Assembly: GCA_009781515.1 (NCBI GenBank)
Contig: WQXY01000019.1
Coordinates: forward strand, 1 to 44,645
DNA: 44,645 nucleotides
DNA from: Oscillospiraceae bacterium
Lineage (GTDB): Bacteria; Bacillota; Clostridia; Oscillospirales; Oscillospiraceae
Direction: 5' to 3'
Under the pieces are notes generated by a model that saw only the letters and a program-made list of their open reading frames with translations, made no database searches and was not told where the DNA came from. Shown one piece after another: positions 32,377 through 40,901 of the stretch. Both the position numbers and the translations under genes were made by a program. The number at the start of each line of letters is the position of its first letter. Within the stretch, counting starts at the first letter, position 1.

Positions 32377-33915
32377 ATGACCAAATACAGAGAAATCCTG
32401 AGGTTAAAGAGTCTGGATTTCAGCGAGCGGAACATAGCGATTAGCTGTGTAGTGTCCCGCAACACCGTGGCGAAGGTAGTCAAGAAAGCTGCTGAATACA
32501 ATTTAGTGTGGCCACTATCGGATGACCTAACAGACGAAGCGTTGGGTAAGATATTGTTTCCCAAGGAGCAGTCGGCAACGCCTGACTATTCCTACATCCG
32601 CAAGGAACTGTTGCGCAATGGTGTAACGAAGAAACTACTGTGGATTGAATACTGCGAGGAATGCCGCATGAATGGTGAAGATCCTCTGATGTATTCACAG
32701 TTCTGCCATTACATACAGCAAGATGAACAAAAACGACGTGCAAGCATGCATATACCGCGCAAACCCGGCGAACAAATTGAGGTCGATTGGGCTGGAGATT
32801 CGGCATACATCATCGACCCGGATACCGGAGAGACCACTGACGTTCGTATCTTCGTAGGTGTTATGACGTATAGCCAATACACTTATGTGGAAGCGTTCAT
32901 AAATGAGCAGCAGAAGGCTTGGTTAACAGCTCATATCAATATGTACAATTATTTCGGTGGTGTCGCTAAAATACTGGTATCTGACAACTGTGCAACAGCG
33001 GTTAATATCAAGAGCAAAAACTGGTATACGCCTGACTTGAACAAGAGCTATTACGCTTTAGCCGAGCATTACGGCACTGCCATCATTCCGGCGAGAGTCC
33101 GTAAACCAAAGGATAAACCCAATGTGGAAGGCTCGGTCAATCTGGCTTCAATGTGGATAATCGCCGCTTTGCGTAACGAACAATTTTTCTCCCTATCGGA
33201 GCTTAACGCTGCCATCATGGATAAGCTTAAAACGCTTAACTCCAACGAATTTCAAAAGAAAGAAGGCAGCAGGCTCAGCGTGTTTCTTGGGGAAGAAAAA
33301 CCGTTACTGGCCGCATTGCCTGCTACCCGTTTTGAACTGGCAGATTGGCAAAAACCTACCGTTCAGTTCAACTATCACGTCGCAGTTGACAAGATGTACT
33401 ACTCCGTGCCGTTTCATTATATCAGAAACGAAGTTGATGTGCGAGTAACAGAAACAACTATCGAGATTTTTTATCAACAAATCCGAATTGCATCTCACAG
33501 GAGGCTGTACGGGCGTCCCGGTCAGTATTCGACCAAAGAAGAGCATATGCCGGAGGAACACCAGAAGTATCTAGAGTGGAACGGAGACAGGTTTCGTAAG
33601 TGGGCTGAGAAAATTGGTGCTAACACACATATTGTTGTAGACGGCATTCTTACATCCGGTAGAGTTGAACAGCAGTCATACAGAAGCTGTATGGGTTTAC
33701 TGAAACTGACTGAAAAATATTCACCGGAAAAGATAGAAGAAGCTTGCAGAAAAGCGCTTACATTTTCACATTCTCCAAGTTACAAGAGCGTTAAAAACAT
33801 TCTGGTCACTATGAAGAAGGATATGCCGGATACTAAATCGGAAGAAATTCAAAAAAGCAATCAACATGGTATCACAAGGGGTGCCGGTTATTATGGAGGT
33901 GCCCGCCATGATTAA
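32377..33915 (+). CDS. istA: IS21 family transposase IstA
   Basis: The 512-residue transposase has an N-terminal helix-turn-helix (EILRLKSLDFSERNIAISCVVSRNTVAKVVKKA) and an integrase-type catalytic core: the first Asp in EQIEVDWAGD, the second in KILVSDNCATAV, and the Glu in KPNVEGSVNLA, i.e. a DDE triad. The C-terminal part has YYSVPFHYIRNEVDVRVTETTIEIFY, typical of IstA. The ATG at 32377 has AGGGGG eight bases upstream, better than the ATG at 32359. Its end overlaps istB by eight bases. All parts look intact, so the element may still move. Confidence 0.95.
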   Translation: MTKYREILRLKSLDFSERNIAISCVVSRNTVAKVVKKAAEYNLVWPLSDDLTDEALGKILFPKEQSATPDYSYIRKELLRNGVTKKLLWIEYCEECRMNGEDPLMYSQFCHYIQQDEQKRRASMHIPRKPGEQIEVDWAGDSAYIIDPDTGETTDVRIFVGVMTYSQYTYVEAFINEQQKAWLTAHINMYNYFGGVAKILVSDNCATAVNIKSKNWYTPDLNKSYYALAEHYGTAIIPARVRKPKDKPNVEGSVNLASMWIIAALRNEQFFSLSELNAAIMDKLKTLNSNEFQKKEGSRLSVFLGEEKPLLAALPATRFELADWQKPTVQFNYHVAVDKMYYSVPFHYIRNEVDVRVTETTIEIFYQQIRIASHRRLYGRPGQYSTKEEHMPEEHQKYLEWNGDRFRKWAEKIGANTHIVVDGILTSGRVEQQSYRSCMGLLKLTEKYSPEKIEEACRKALTFSHSPSYKSVKNILVTMKKDMPDTKSEEIQKSNQHGITRGAGYYGGARHD

Positions 33916-34684
33916 TCAAAGTACTATCAATAAACTGGTTGAAATGCGGCTTACACCTATGGCTGATGCATTTCGCATACAAATGGACGACCCCGCAATG
34001 AAAGGCATATCGTTCGAAGATCGCTTTGGAATGCTTGTGGACGTTGAGTACACCAGCAGGAAGAACAATCGCTTAAAAAGGCTTATTCGCAACTCAGACC
34101 TTGAGCAATCTGATGCTTGCATCGCAGGTATTGATTACCAGTCAGGAAGAAAACTCAATAAAGCTCTCATCTATAGGCTTGCAACGTGCGAATATATCGC
34201 AGAATTCAGGAACATTTTCATCACTGGCGCTACAGGCAGTGGTAAGACGTATATGGCATGTGCGTTTGGCATGGAAGCATGCAAGCAGTATATCACTGTC
34301 AGATATGTCAGACTCCCGGATTTACTTATGGATTTAGACGCAGCTCGGGACAACAATAATTTCTTAAAGGTGTTGAGTAAATACACAAAACCTACTCTGT
34401 TGATAATTGATGAGTGGCTATTACTTAAACTGAATGAGTCTGAATTGAAGAATCTCTTTGAATTGATTCATAAACGTAGGAAACGGACGTCAACTATTTT
34501 CTGTTCTCAATTCAAGGAAACGGGTTGGTATGAACGGCTCGGTGGCGGTGAAACACCTCTTGCTGAAGCAATCATAGATCGAATCATTTATGATGCATAC
34601 AAAATCAATATTGTGAGTACTGATCCAAAGAAAGATTTATCAATGAGAGAAGTGTATGGTCTTGATAAGAATCTAACAATGTAA
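33908..34684 (+). CDS. istB: IS21 family helper ATPase IstB
   Basis: The 258-residue AAA+ ATPase guides target choice and stimulates IstA. It has Walker A GATGSGKTYMACAFG (about residue 100), Walker B TLLIIDEWLLL, and sensor-type STIFCSQFKETGWYERLGG, plus the conserved end AEAIIDRIIYDAYKINI. GGAGG precedes the ATG at 33908, which overlaps the end of istA (ATGATTAA). In-frame upstream starts lie within istA and are less likely. Confidence 0.95.
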   Translation: MINQSTINKLVEMRLTPMADAFRIQMDDPAMKGISFEDRFGMLVDVEYTSRKNNRLKRLIRNSDLEQSDACIAGIDYQSGRKLNKALIYRLATCEYIAEFRNIFITGATGSGKTYMACAFGMEACKQYITVRYVRLPDLLMDLDAARDNNNFLKVLSKYTKPTLLIIDEWLLLKLNESELKNLFELIHKRRKRTSTIFCSQFKETGWYERLGGGETPLAEAIIDRIIYDAYKINIVSTDPKKDLSMREVYGLDKNLTM

Positions 34685-34686
34685 TA

Positions 34687-34725
34687 TGTACAATGGTGGC
34701 TCTGTCTGTCCGGATTAGTGGCTCA
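34687..34725. repeat. Right end of the IS21 element
   Basis: Read inward on the minus strand it shows TGAGCCACTAATCCG, then ACAGAGCCACCATTG, matching the left-end repeats. The outermost A of TCA at 34725 marks the edge. Confidence 0.7.
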
Positions 34726-34766
34726 CGCCACATCGGACAGGCGGCTCCGCCGCACAAGAATAATCA

Positions 34767-35624
34767 CCGGACGAGTACACCGCATTTGTAGACAATAATT
34801 TCTACACAAACCTTATGGCGCGCGAAAATCTGACAGATGCGGTAACGGCAGTGCAGTGGCTCACCGAGAATGACAGCGACGCGTATAATAAATTATGCAA
34901 AAAAATCGGTCTGAGCTCCGAAGAGCCGGACCTCTGGCAGGATATCGCCGACAACATCTATCTGCCCTACGACGAAACACGTGCAGTCTATTTGCCTGAC
35001 GACGGTTTTCTTTTGCGTAAGCCGTGGGAGAAGCTAAAAATCCCGCCCGAAAAGCGGCATTTACTCTACGAAAACTACCACCCTCTCTTTATCTGGCGAC
35101 AGCGAATGGCGAAGCAGGCAGATACGCTTCTTGCTATGTTTTTGCACCGCGACCGCTTCAGCCGCTACGAATTAGAGCGAAACTACGACTTCTATCAGGG
35201 ATTTACTCTGCATCATTCTTCCCTGTCCACCTGTATATTTGGTATCGTGGCAAGCCTAATTGGACACGACAACGAAGCCTACCGATATTTTAATGAAAGT
35301 GCGCGAATGGACTTAGATGACCACCATAACAATGTGCACGCCGGTATCCATGCGGCAAACATGGCGGGTACATGGCAGGCTCTCGTATTCGGCTTTGCGG
35401 GTCTGCGTGCAGACACCGGCAGCCTTAAGCTGTCACCAAAACTTCCCGAACCGTGGAATGCCTACCGTTTCCGTATAGTTTACAGAGGAAGCTTGCTTGA
35501 AATTTTGACCGAAAAAAACGGCTGCGAGGTATTGCTCCTCGACGGAAAGGCTCTTGATGTCATTTTGTATGGCAAAAACTATCATTTAGAAAAGGGTGAA
35601 AACATATGCGCAAGTATGAAGTGA
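34767..35624 (+). pseudogene. GH65 family disaccharide phosphorylase, 3' part
   Basis: The frame resumes after the element with P-D-E-Y-T-A-F-V-D-N-N-F-Y-T-N-L and continues 285 residues to the normal end of a GH65 protein: DGFLLRKPWEKLKIPPEKRHLLYENYHPL, RQRMAKQADTLLAMFLHRD, the phosphate-binding LHHSSLSTCIFGIVASLIG, the GIHAANMAGTWQALVFGFAGLR motif, and the C-terminal beta domain. Together with the 5' part this gives about 775 residues, the usual family length. The PDEY[S/T]A stretch is present on both sides of the element but with different codons. The ATG at 34815 is internal; translation of this half alone is unlikely to give an active enzyme. Confidence 0.88.
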
Positions 35625-36487
35625 TTTTTTTCGACTGGGACGGAACGGCAGTATTGTCGCGTAATACTCCTGCAGACGTGGCAGCACGGTTCATGGCACC
35701 GCTTCTTGCTTCCGGTGTGAAGCTCGTTATCCTCAGCGGCACCAGTTTCAAAAACATTGACGGCGGTAAACTTCCCGAGCGTTTTGAGCGCGAGCATCTC
35801 GCCAATCTGTATTTCGGGCTTGACCGCGGGGCAAATAATTACGGGTTCGACAAACTCGGAAACATCATCTCTATCCCCGGTGTTCTGGTCGGTCAAAATG
35901 AGATAAAAAAGCTGCACCAAGTATGCTTCGATTTCCATATGAAACTGCTTGAAAACTACGCACTGAACACGGATATAATTTTTTGCCGTGATAATTACTG
36001 TAAAATCGACATCGGCTCGAATATATGCAGGGGCAGCAAGTTCTTTTTTACCGGTAATGAACTGGAGCTTATTAATGTCGGCTTGGTTTCGCACGGATAT
36101 GCCGAGGGAATTAGCGGACTTATAACCTTAGCCGAAGCATTGGGACGTGAGCATGGCTTGACACTGCGCGCTACGACTGATGCAAAGTACATTGAGTTAG
36201 GCTTTGGCACGAAATCAGACAATGTAGATGCCATTTTGTCCCATTTGGAAGCTGCTGCCGGTCGCAGACTCGACTGCTGCTTTTGGGGAGATGAGTTTTT
36301 GGAAATGGACAGCGGGGTCTACGGCAGCGATGCGTTTATGATAACGGAAAAAACAAAAGCATTTGGCTTCTTTGATGTGTCTGAAGTGGAGGGTAAACGC
36401 CCGAAACAGGTTCAAAGGGTAGGCGGCGGCGTAGAACGTTTTTTGTCATTTTTGAATGATCAGGCGTGCAAAACACCCCGAAACTAA
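35606..36487 (+). CDS. HAD superfamily phosphatase (HAD-IIB like)
   Basis: The 293-residue protein starts with motif I FFDWDGTAV, motif II is VILSGTSFKN, and motif IV/III lies in CCFWGDEFLEMDSGVYGSDAFMI. The cap region and length fit HAD-IIB sugar phosphatases rather than beta-phosphoglucomutase. It overlaps the end of the GH65 gene by 19 bases and has AAGGGTGA upstream of the ATG at 35606. A role in handling the sugar phosphate released by the phosphorylase is inferred from the operon. Its expression may be reduced by polarity of the IS element. Confidence 0.82.
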   Translation: MRKYEVIFFDWDGTAVLSRNTPADVAARFMAPLLASGVKLVILSGTSFKNIDGGKLPERFEREHLANLYFGLDRGANNYGFDKLGNIISIPGVLVGQNEIKKLHQVCFDFHMKLLENYALNTDIIFCRDNYCKIDIGSNICRGSKFFFTGNELELINVGLVSHGYAEGISGLITLAEALGREHGLTLRATTDAKYIELGFGTKSDNVDAILSHLEAAAGRRLDCCFWGDEFLEMDSGVYGSDAFMITEKTKAFGFFDVSEVEGKRPKQVQRVGGGVERFLSFLNDQACKTPRN

Positions 36488-36506
36488 GTAGGCAACCATA
36501 CCTGCG

Positions 36507-36634
36507 CTATAATATTCCTGTTATCCCGATTTCCTGTGGATATCGAGGTTGAACACCATATCGTGTTAATGTGGCACAATTCTTAATATGTTTTCTTTAA
36601 AAAGTTCTAACTCATTTTGTGTCTTAACGTCCAT
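36507..36634 (-). pseudogene. Remnant of an MNT nucleotidyltransferase / HEPN toxin-antitoxin pair
   Basis: An ATG at 36634 with AAAGGTGG upstream opens a 22-codon frame, MDVKTQNELELFKENILRIV..., which is how clostridial MNT-type nucleotidyltransferases begin; the conserved GSYA core that should follow is missing. Shortly after, in another frame (about 36563-36507), comes R-Y-G-V-Q-P-R-Y-P-Q-E-I-G-I-T, resembling the R-Y-P motif near the end of HEPN partner proteins. I read this as a pair collapsed by internal deletion. The rest of the 301-base gap 36488-36788 holds only a promoter and a weak terminator. Confidence 0.45.
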
Positions 36635-36659
36635 GTTGACTGCCACCTTTCATATTCAG

Positions 36660-36688
36660 ATTTTACCTTATCATCAATGAAATATCAA
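36660..36688 (-). promoter_or_regulatory. Promoter in front of the MNT remnant
   Basis: On the minus strand TTGATA (36683-36688) and TAAAAT (36660-36665) are 17 bp apart, followed by a ribosome site and the ATG at 36634. An intact expression signal ahead of a 22-codon frame supports gene decay. Confidence 0.6.
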
Positions 36689-36720
36689 GCAAAATCAATC
36701 TTTATATTACACCACTAAAC

Positions 36721-36762
36721 AGCCGCACTTTATCTACCATCATGACAGGGCGCGGCTTTTTT
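36721..36762 (+). terminator. Weak candidate terminator downstream of the HAD gene
   Basis: AGCCGC (36721-36726) pairs with GCGGCT (36752-36757), followed by a T-run. The stem is only 6 bp and the loop is long, so the call is weak. Confidence 0.35.
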
Positions 36763-36788
36763 CAAAGGCTCAACTAATCCATATTGAT

Positions 36789-39206
36789 TTATTTGCTAAT
36801 AATAAATGCTCTATGAGTATATTTATAGATACAACCATTCCCTCGTCTGATTATCCATTCAACTTTACTTCGTAAACGTTGAACTAAGTCTGTACCAATT
36901 TCCTTGCCAATATTTAATGTCATTACAATGCGATGTTCTTTGTAAAACTCATTTTGCTTAGCATATACAAGATTTTTAATTATCTCACTTAGCGACTGAA
37001 TTATGTCATTATTTACTCTGTATAATGTTTTATCAATAAAATCAAAGCCCCACCGATTAATTGTTCTATCGGCTCTAGCAGAATATGAAAAAATATTATT
37101 TACATTTCTGAAGCGAATAGATTTGTACACACGATCTAAACATCCATAATGTGTTAATGATTCACAAACTCTTAAAATTTCATCAGAAAACTTATTATAT
37201 GACAAATTAATAGTAGGAAAAAAGGTTATTTCATAGTTCATTAACTCTGAAAGAATAAATTTTACAAAGTTGTGAAATTGCCCATCTCCCTTGATTTTAA
37301 CATCCACATTCGTTTTTAGAACTTCTCTTACATAAAATATTAAATGTTTATAAATTAGTAAAATTATTAATTCAAGAGGATAGATGCTCTTTTCTGCTTT
37401 TTCATTTATGCTTTTATAATAAACATCTTCAATAGCATGTGTGATATCTTGTCGTAAACGGTATTCACGATTTTCTTCTTCTGTATGAGTTTTGGATTTA
37501 CTAGCCTCATTACTCTTTTTTATGTTCAATTTTTCTATTATTTGTTCTAAGTCTTGAGTGATGTTAAAAATATCTTTATCATCAATTAATTTTGTTAATT
37601 TCTCTTCATTAATATCACCAATCATTCTTGTTATTTCATTTTTCGCCTCATCTATTGGAATTATTTGGTGTTCTTGCGTTTTTTGTTTAGTACTATACTC
37701 ATAATCGATTTCACTTTCTGTGTATATACTTATTTGCAAAGACACTATTCCTGCTTCATATAATGCATGAGGTAAACTGCTTGTGTTACTATCTAGAATC
37801 CCTCGTTCATCATTTTTCCCTGTAGAACCTATAGCTGTAATTTCCATTTTTGATGGTTTATTTAACATAAAGTCACAGATAACTTGTGAATTCTCATCAA
37901 TTGCTCCTTTTTCTAGTAATTTTTTTGTTAAGGATTCTTCAAACTCTCGTGTAAGGTTTTTATGTTTGAATAAGTAATGAGCTGGGAATCTAGCCGTTGG
38001 CGACAAGGTTTGCACCATCATAATATTTGTTGAATACCTTGTATTCATAACACCATCAACAATTCTATTAAGAACTAATTCGTTATTTAAAGGAGTTATT
38101 GGTTCGATTTCTGAAGTTTTCATTTGTTCAATTAAATCTGAATCCCTCATAACAGTGTGTGCTTTATGTATCCACTCAATACATTTAAACCAACCTTCTT
38201 CTTTTAATATTTCCAAATGATAAGCTATTTTTGAAATTAATAGTTGTTCATGTAATCGAGTAGATTTATTTTGATGTACTCGCCTTGTTAACATATATCT
38301 TTGAAAAAGTAAATTTGATATTTCCATAATATAATTTGTATTTACTATTGTTTTAAAAATAAACTTATTGGAATTTTGATTAGTCGAATCATTAATAGGA
38401 AATGCACAATAATTTAGTGCCAGAGCATATCTTGAAAGATCAATTACACTATTTATTCCACATCGATTGAAGTCACGATTAATGTAGTCGATTCTGTCTG
38501 CATCAAAATCACCACTTATTAGTGCTTTAAACATATCAAGATATGGTGGTATATCAACATTTGTATGACCATCAATCAAATATGTTAACCAATCTTTATT
38601 AATTGCGTAATCAGCCAGAATGCTGGTTAAATCTTCATTAGCATAAATTTGATATATTGTATATTTTTCATGCCCATATTTCTTAAAGGGGTTAAATTTA
38701 GTAAAATACTTTGATAAGTTCTCTTCATGAACACTGACATCTGGAATATATTCAAAATATTCAGGGTATTTTTTTGAAACTTCCTCAAATAGATGAGACA
38801 TGGGAGCATGACCAATATCATGTAATAACGCAGCAATTCGCACATGTTTAATAACATCAATATAAGCTGAACCAGAAATTCTTCCCTCATTAATAGAAAA
38901 ATCGCATGCTTCAAGTGCAGTCTTTGATTCTTCATCATAAACAGCTATTGTTTTCGCAAGGTAATCTGCAACATATAAGCACCCCAATGAATGTTCATAT
39001 CTTGTATGTTGTGCACCAGCATGCCCAATATAAGCCAAGCTCATTTGTTTAATGTTCTTCAGTCTTAAAAATATTGGAGTATTAATTAACTTATACTCAC
39101 AATTTGTTAATTGAATGTCTCCCCAAATAGAATCGTAAACGGTTTTTGGTTTGTATTTCTGCATACCAGTATCATACCCCTTTTTATTTTTTACTATAAT
39201 TTTCAT
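36789..39206 (-). CDS. Large SAMHD1/dGTPase-like HD-domain protein
   Basis: This 805-residue protein has an HD phosphohydrolase core in its first 300 residues: VYDSIWGDIQLTNCEYKLINTPIFLRLKNIKQ, HTRYEHSLG (His72), ALLHDIGHAPMSHLFE (His129, Asp130) and DFDADRIDYINRD (about 233-245). The layout is that of the dGTPase/SAMHD1-like group. The other 500 residues are helical, with a Lys/Glu-rich central part, and show no family I know. The start may be ATG at 39206 or 39164; the latter has AAGGGG upstream and begins just before the conserved part. It lies 131 bp after kwaB on the same strand. Bacterial dNTPases are known to block phage growth by draining nucleotides, so a defence role is plausible but inferred. 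Confidence 0.8.
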   Translation of the reverse strand: MKIIVKNKKGYDTGMQKYKPKTVYDSIWGDIQLTNCEYKLINTPIFLRLKNIKQMSLAYIGHAGAQHTRYEHSLGCLYVADYLAKTIAVYDEESKTALEACDFSINEGRISGSAYIDVIKHVRIAALLHDIGHAPMSHLFEEVSKKYPEYFEYIPDVSVHEENLSKYFTKFNPFKKYGHEKYTIYQIYANEDLTSILADYAINKDWLTYLIDGHTNVDIPPYLDMFKALISGDFDADRIDYINRDFNRCGINSVIDLSRYALALNYCAFPINDSTNQNSNKFIFKTIVNTNYIMEISNLLFQRYMLTRRVHQNKSTRLHEQLLISKIAYHLEILKEEGWFKCIEWIHKAHTVMRDSDLIEQMKTSEIEPITPLNNELVLNRIVDGVMNTRYSTNIMMVQTLSPTARFPAHYLFKHKNLTREFEESLTKKLLEKGAIDENSQVICDFMLNKPSKMEITAIGSTGKNDERGILDSNTSSLPHALYEAGIVSLQISIYTESEIDYEYSTKQKTQEHQIIPIDEAKNEITRMIGDINEEKLTKLIDDKDIFNITQDLEQIIEKLNIKKSNEASKSKTHTEEENREYRLRQDITHAIEDVYYKSINEKAEKSIYPLELIILLIYKHLIFYVREVLKTNVDVKIKGDGQFHNFVKFILSELMNYEITFFPTINLSYNKFSDEILRVCESLTHYGCLDRVYKSIRFRNVNNIFSYSARADRTINRWGFDFIDKTLYRVNNDIIQSLSEIIKNLVYAKQNEFYKEHRIVMTLNIGKEIGTDLVQRLRSKVEWIIRRGNGCIYKYTHRAFIISK

Positions 39207-39337
39207 TTAGTCTATATAAACTGTAAACTGCATAATTAATATGATCACTTTTAGGAATATATTTTCATAATTTTATGATTGTCATTATTACTTTACGGAA
39301 GCTATATGTCTACAGCTATGTTTATGTCTATCAGACA

Positions 39338-40276
39338 TTACGCATCAGGAAGTATCTTCTTAGCCGGGCTGTCATATTCTCTTTGGGATAATTCTGAACG
39401 CAAAAAATCATCATTTAGCATCTTTAATATGTTCGCAACATCCTTTTGAGATGTGACAGTAATCTTTCCGTCTTCAATGGAAATATTATCATATCTAGGT
39501 ATGGTTGATAGTCTACTAACAACAGTATCAATAGACATAGTTAAAATAGGTGAATGCTTAATTTTTAAAAGTTTTTTAGCATTTGTTAACTTATCTTTAG
39601 AAATAAAATCACTAAATTTTGTAATATCATTGATTAATCCGGTATCTTGAATTGCTGTGATAGTGTCTTGTGCCTTATCCCGAATATACTTCTCTAGTCC
39701 GTAGTTCATTTCTAAGAATTCAATTTTTGTTGGGCATATTATATCTTTGGTAATAAGTGCATCTACACGGCTTTCAATGTTAAACAACTTATTCGTGTCT
39801 ATATGCTCAAAAATACTATCACTTGATAACAATGCAAATAAACCTTTTGCTCTTCTTGATATTGAAGTTGGGTAAACATGTTGATATGCCCAGACTATTT
39901 TTGTATCAATAGAAAAGCAAAATGCAAATCCAATTAAGTTTGCTTTATCATTTTCTGTGAAACTTTCACTAGTATTATCAATGGAAAACAAGAATTCAAA
40001 CGGGTTGTATTGTTCACTCACTTCAATTAAATATAAAGCATTGCTATTATCATCCATGTTATCAGCAGTTTCATATATAACATCTTCACTAAGGTAATTT
40101 GATTTTATTACATCAATAATTACATTTTCTATTTCATTACGGAAGCTATCTTGTATATTAAAGCGTTTTAATTGCGTAACTTCACCATTTCTGACATTAC
40201 AATATACAGAGAATCCACACCCTTTTTCTCCAAGTAACACATCTCTAACATATTCACGAAATTTATCAGGTTTCAT
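39338..40276 (-). CDS. kwaB: Kiwa anti-phage system protein KwaB (DUF4868)
   Basis: The 312-residue cytoplasmic protein matches the DUF4868 family, the KwaB subunit of Kiwa. The signs are the central NPFEFLFSIDNTSESFTENDKANLIGFAFCF, then YQHVYPTSIS, RVDALITKDIICPTKIEFLEMNYGLEKYIRDKA, and the C-terminal SQREYDSPAKKILPDA. KwaB binds DNA and acts with the membrane protein KwaA to stop phage replication. The ATG at 40276 has GGAG eight bases upstream; the GTG at 40285 lies within that site. It overlaps the end of kwaA by 11 bases. The family is recognised by eye and not confirmed by search. Confidence 0.85.
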   Translation of the reverse strand: MKPDKFREYVRDVLLGEKGCGFSVYCNVRNGEVTQLKRFNIQDSFRNEIENVIIDVIKSNYLSEDVIYETADNMDDNSNALYLIEVSEQYNPFEFLFSIDNTSESFTENDKANLIGFAFCFSIDTKIVWAYQHVYPTSISRRAKGLFALLSSDSIFEHIDTNKLFNIESRVDALITKDIICPTKIEFLEMNYGLEKYIRDKAQDTITAIQDTGLINDITKFSDFISKDKLTNAKKLLKIKHSPILTMSIDTVVSRLSTIPRYDNISIEDGKITVTSQKDVANILKMLNDDFLRSELSQREYDSPAKKILPDA

Positions 40277-40865
40277 TCTTAACACTCCTATTTTTTATTA
40301 ATTTAGCGAATACTACATCCCCATCAATTTCTCTGTATTCGATTATTGACTCGTTACTAATAATATCGGTTGTCACCGCGAAAATCTGCCCATCTTTATA
40401 TGGATTATTATTGAATGTAATTATATAAACATGATATCCCATAAGTGTTAAAATCGGATTAGAATAAAATAAGTTTGTCTTCATTAATAACAGAAAAATA
40501 ATAGTGAAAATAACAGTAAATGCAATTGCATTTTGCCATTTATCCAAATCTCCAACTAATAACGGTAAAATCATTGACGTAAAGAATGTCAACCCTGCTT
40601 CTTTTTCTTCGCTAATAATTTTGATAGAATACCCACTTTCTTTAGCAAACGATGTATTAAATTTGAAATAAAAATAAAAGAGAATAGAAACAAAGCACCA
40701 TAAAAAACATATAGTTAATAACAAAATTATTAGTATATTGCATTTAACAAACTGACATAATGTGAATATCTGTCCCTCTGATGTTTGAGTTATAAAGTTG
40801 AAGTTAAGTATTGTTGTAAGCAAGCAAAGCGGAGAAAGTGATAATACTGTTAATTTGGCTTTCAA
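40266..40865 (-). CDS. kwaA: Kiwa anti-phage system membrane protein KwaA
   Basis: The 199-residue protein has four membrane segments (about residues 5-25, 44-68, 90-108 and 112-130) and a small C-terminal cytoplasmic domain. Between segments 2 and 3 is SEEKEAGLTFFTSMILPLL, and after segment 4 comes KTNLFYSNPILTLMGYHVYII, patterns typical of KwaA. In Kiwa this protein is the membrane sensor of infection. Translation starts at TTG 40865, six bases after a perfect GGAGG. It begins 36 bp after the ABC ATPase stop, with no terminator between, so it may share that transcript. KwaB follows with overlap. Confidence 0.85.
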   Translation of the reverse strand: MKAKLTVLSLSPLCLLTTILNFNFITQTSEGQIFTLCQFVKCNILIILLLTICFLWCFVSILFYFYFKFNTSFAKESGYSIKIISEEKEAGLTFFTSMILPLLVGDLDKWQNAIAFTVIFTIIFLLLMKTNLFYSNPILTLMGYHVYIITFNNNPYKDGQIFAVTTDIISNESIIEYREIDGDVVFAKLIKNRSVKNET

Positions 40866-40901
40866 AGAAATCCTCCAATAAATGAGTAAATATGTATCGA
40901 G

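Larger units (their letters stand above)
32225..34725 (+). mobile_element. Complete IS21-family insertion sequence
   Basis: The element is 2501 bp, begins TGAGCCACCAGTCCG and ends with the complement of TGAGCCACTAATCCG (13 of 15 bases match), with the TG...CA ends usual for IS21. It contains intact istA and istB with overlapping frames. Additional GAGCCAC copies lie inside both ends (for example near 32248 and 32270, and near 34695-34703), matching the multiple terminal repeats of this family. No clear target-site duplication is visible (left flank CCTCACTC, right flank CGCCACAT). It splits the GH65 gene. Confidence 0.92.

Noticed and set aside
34815-35624. ATG at 34815 considered as the start of an independent gene
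   Set aside because: The frame upstream carries conserved GH65 residues (PDEYTAFVDNNFYTN), there is no ribosome site, and the protein would be only the C-terminal part of a phosphorylase.
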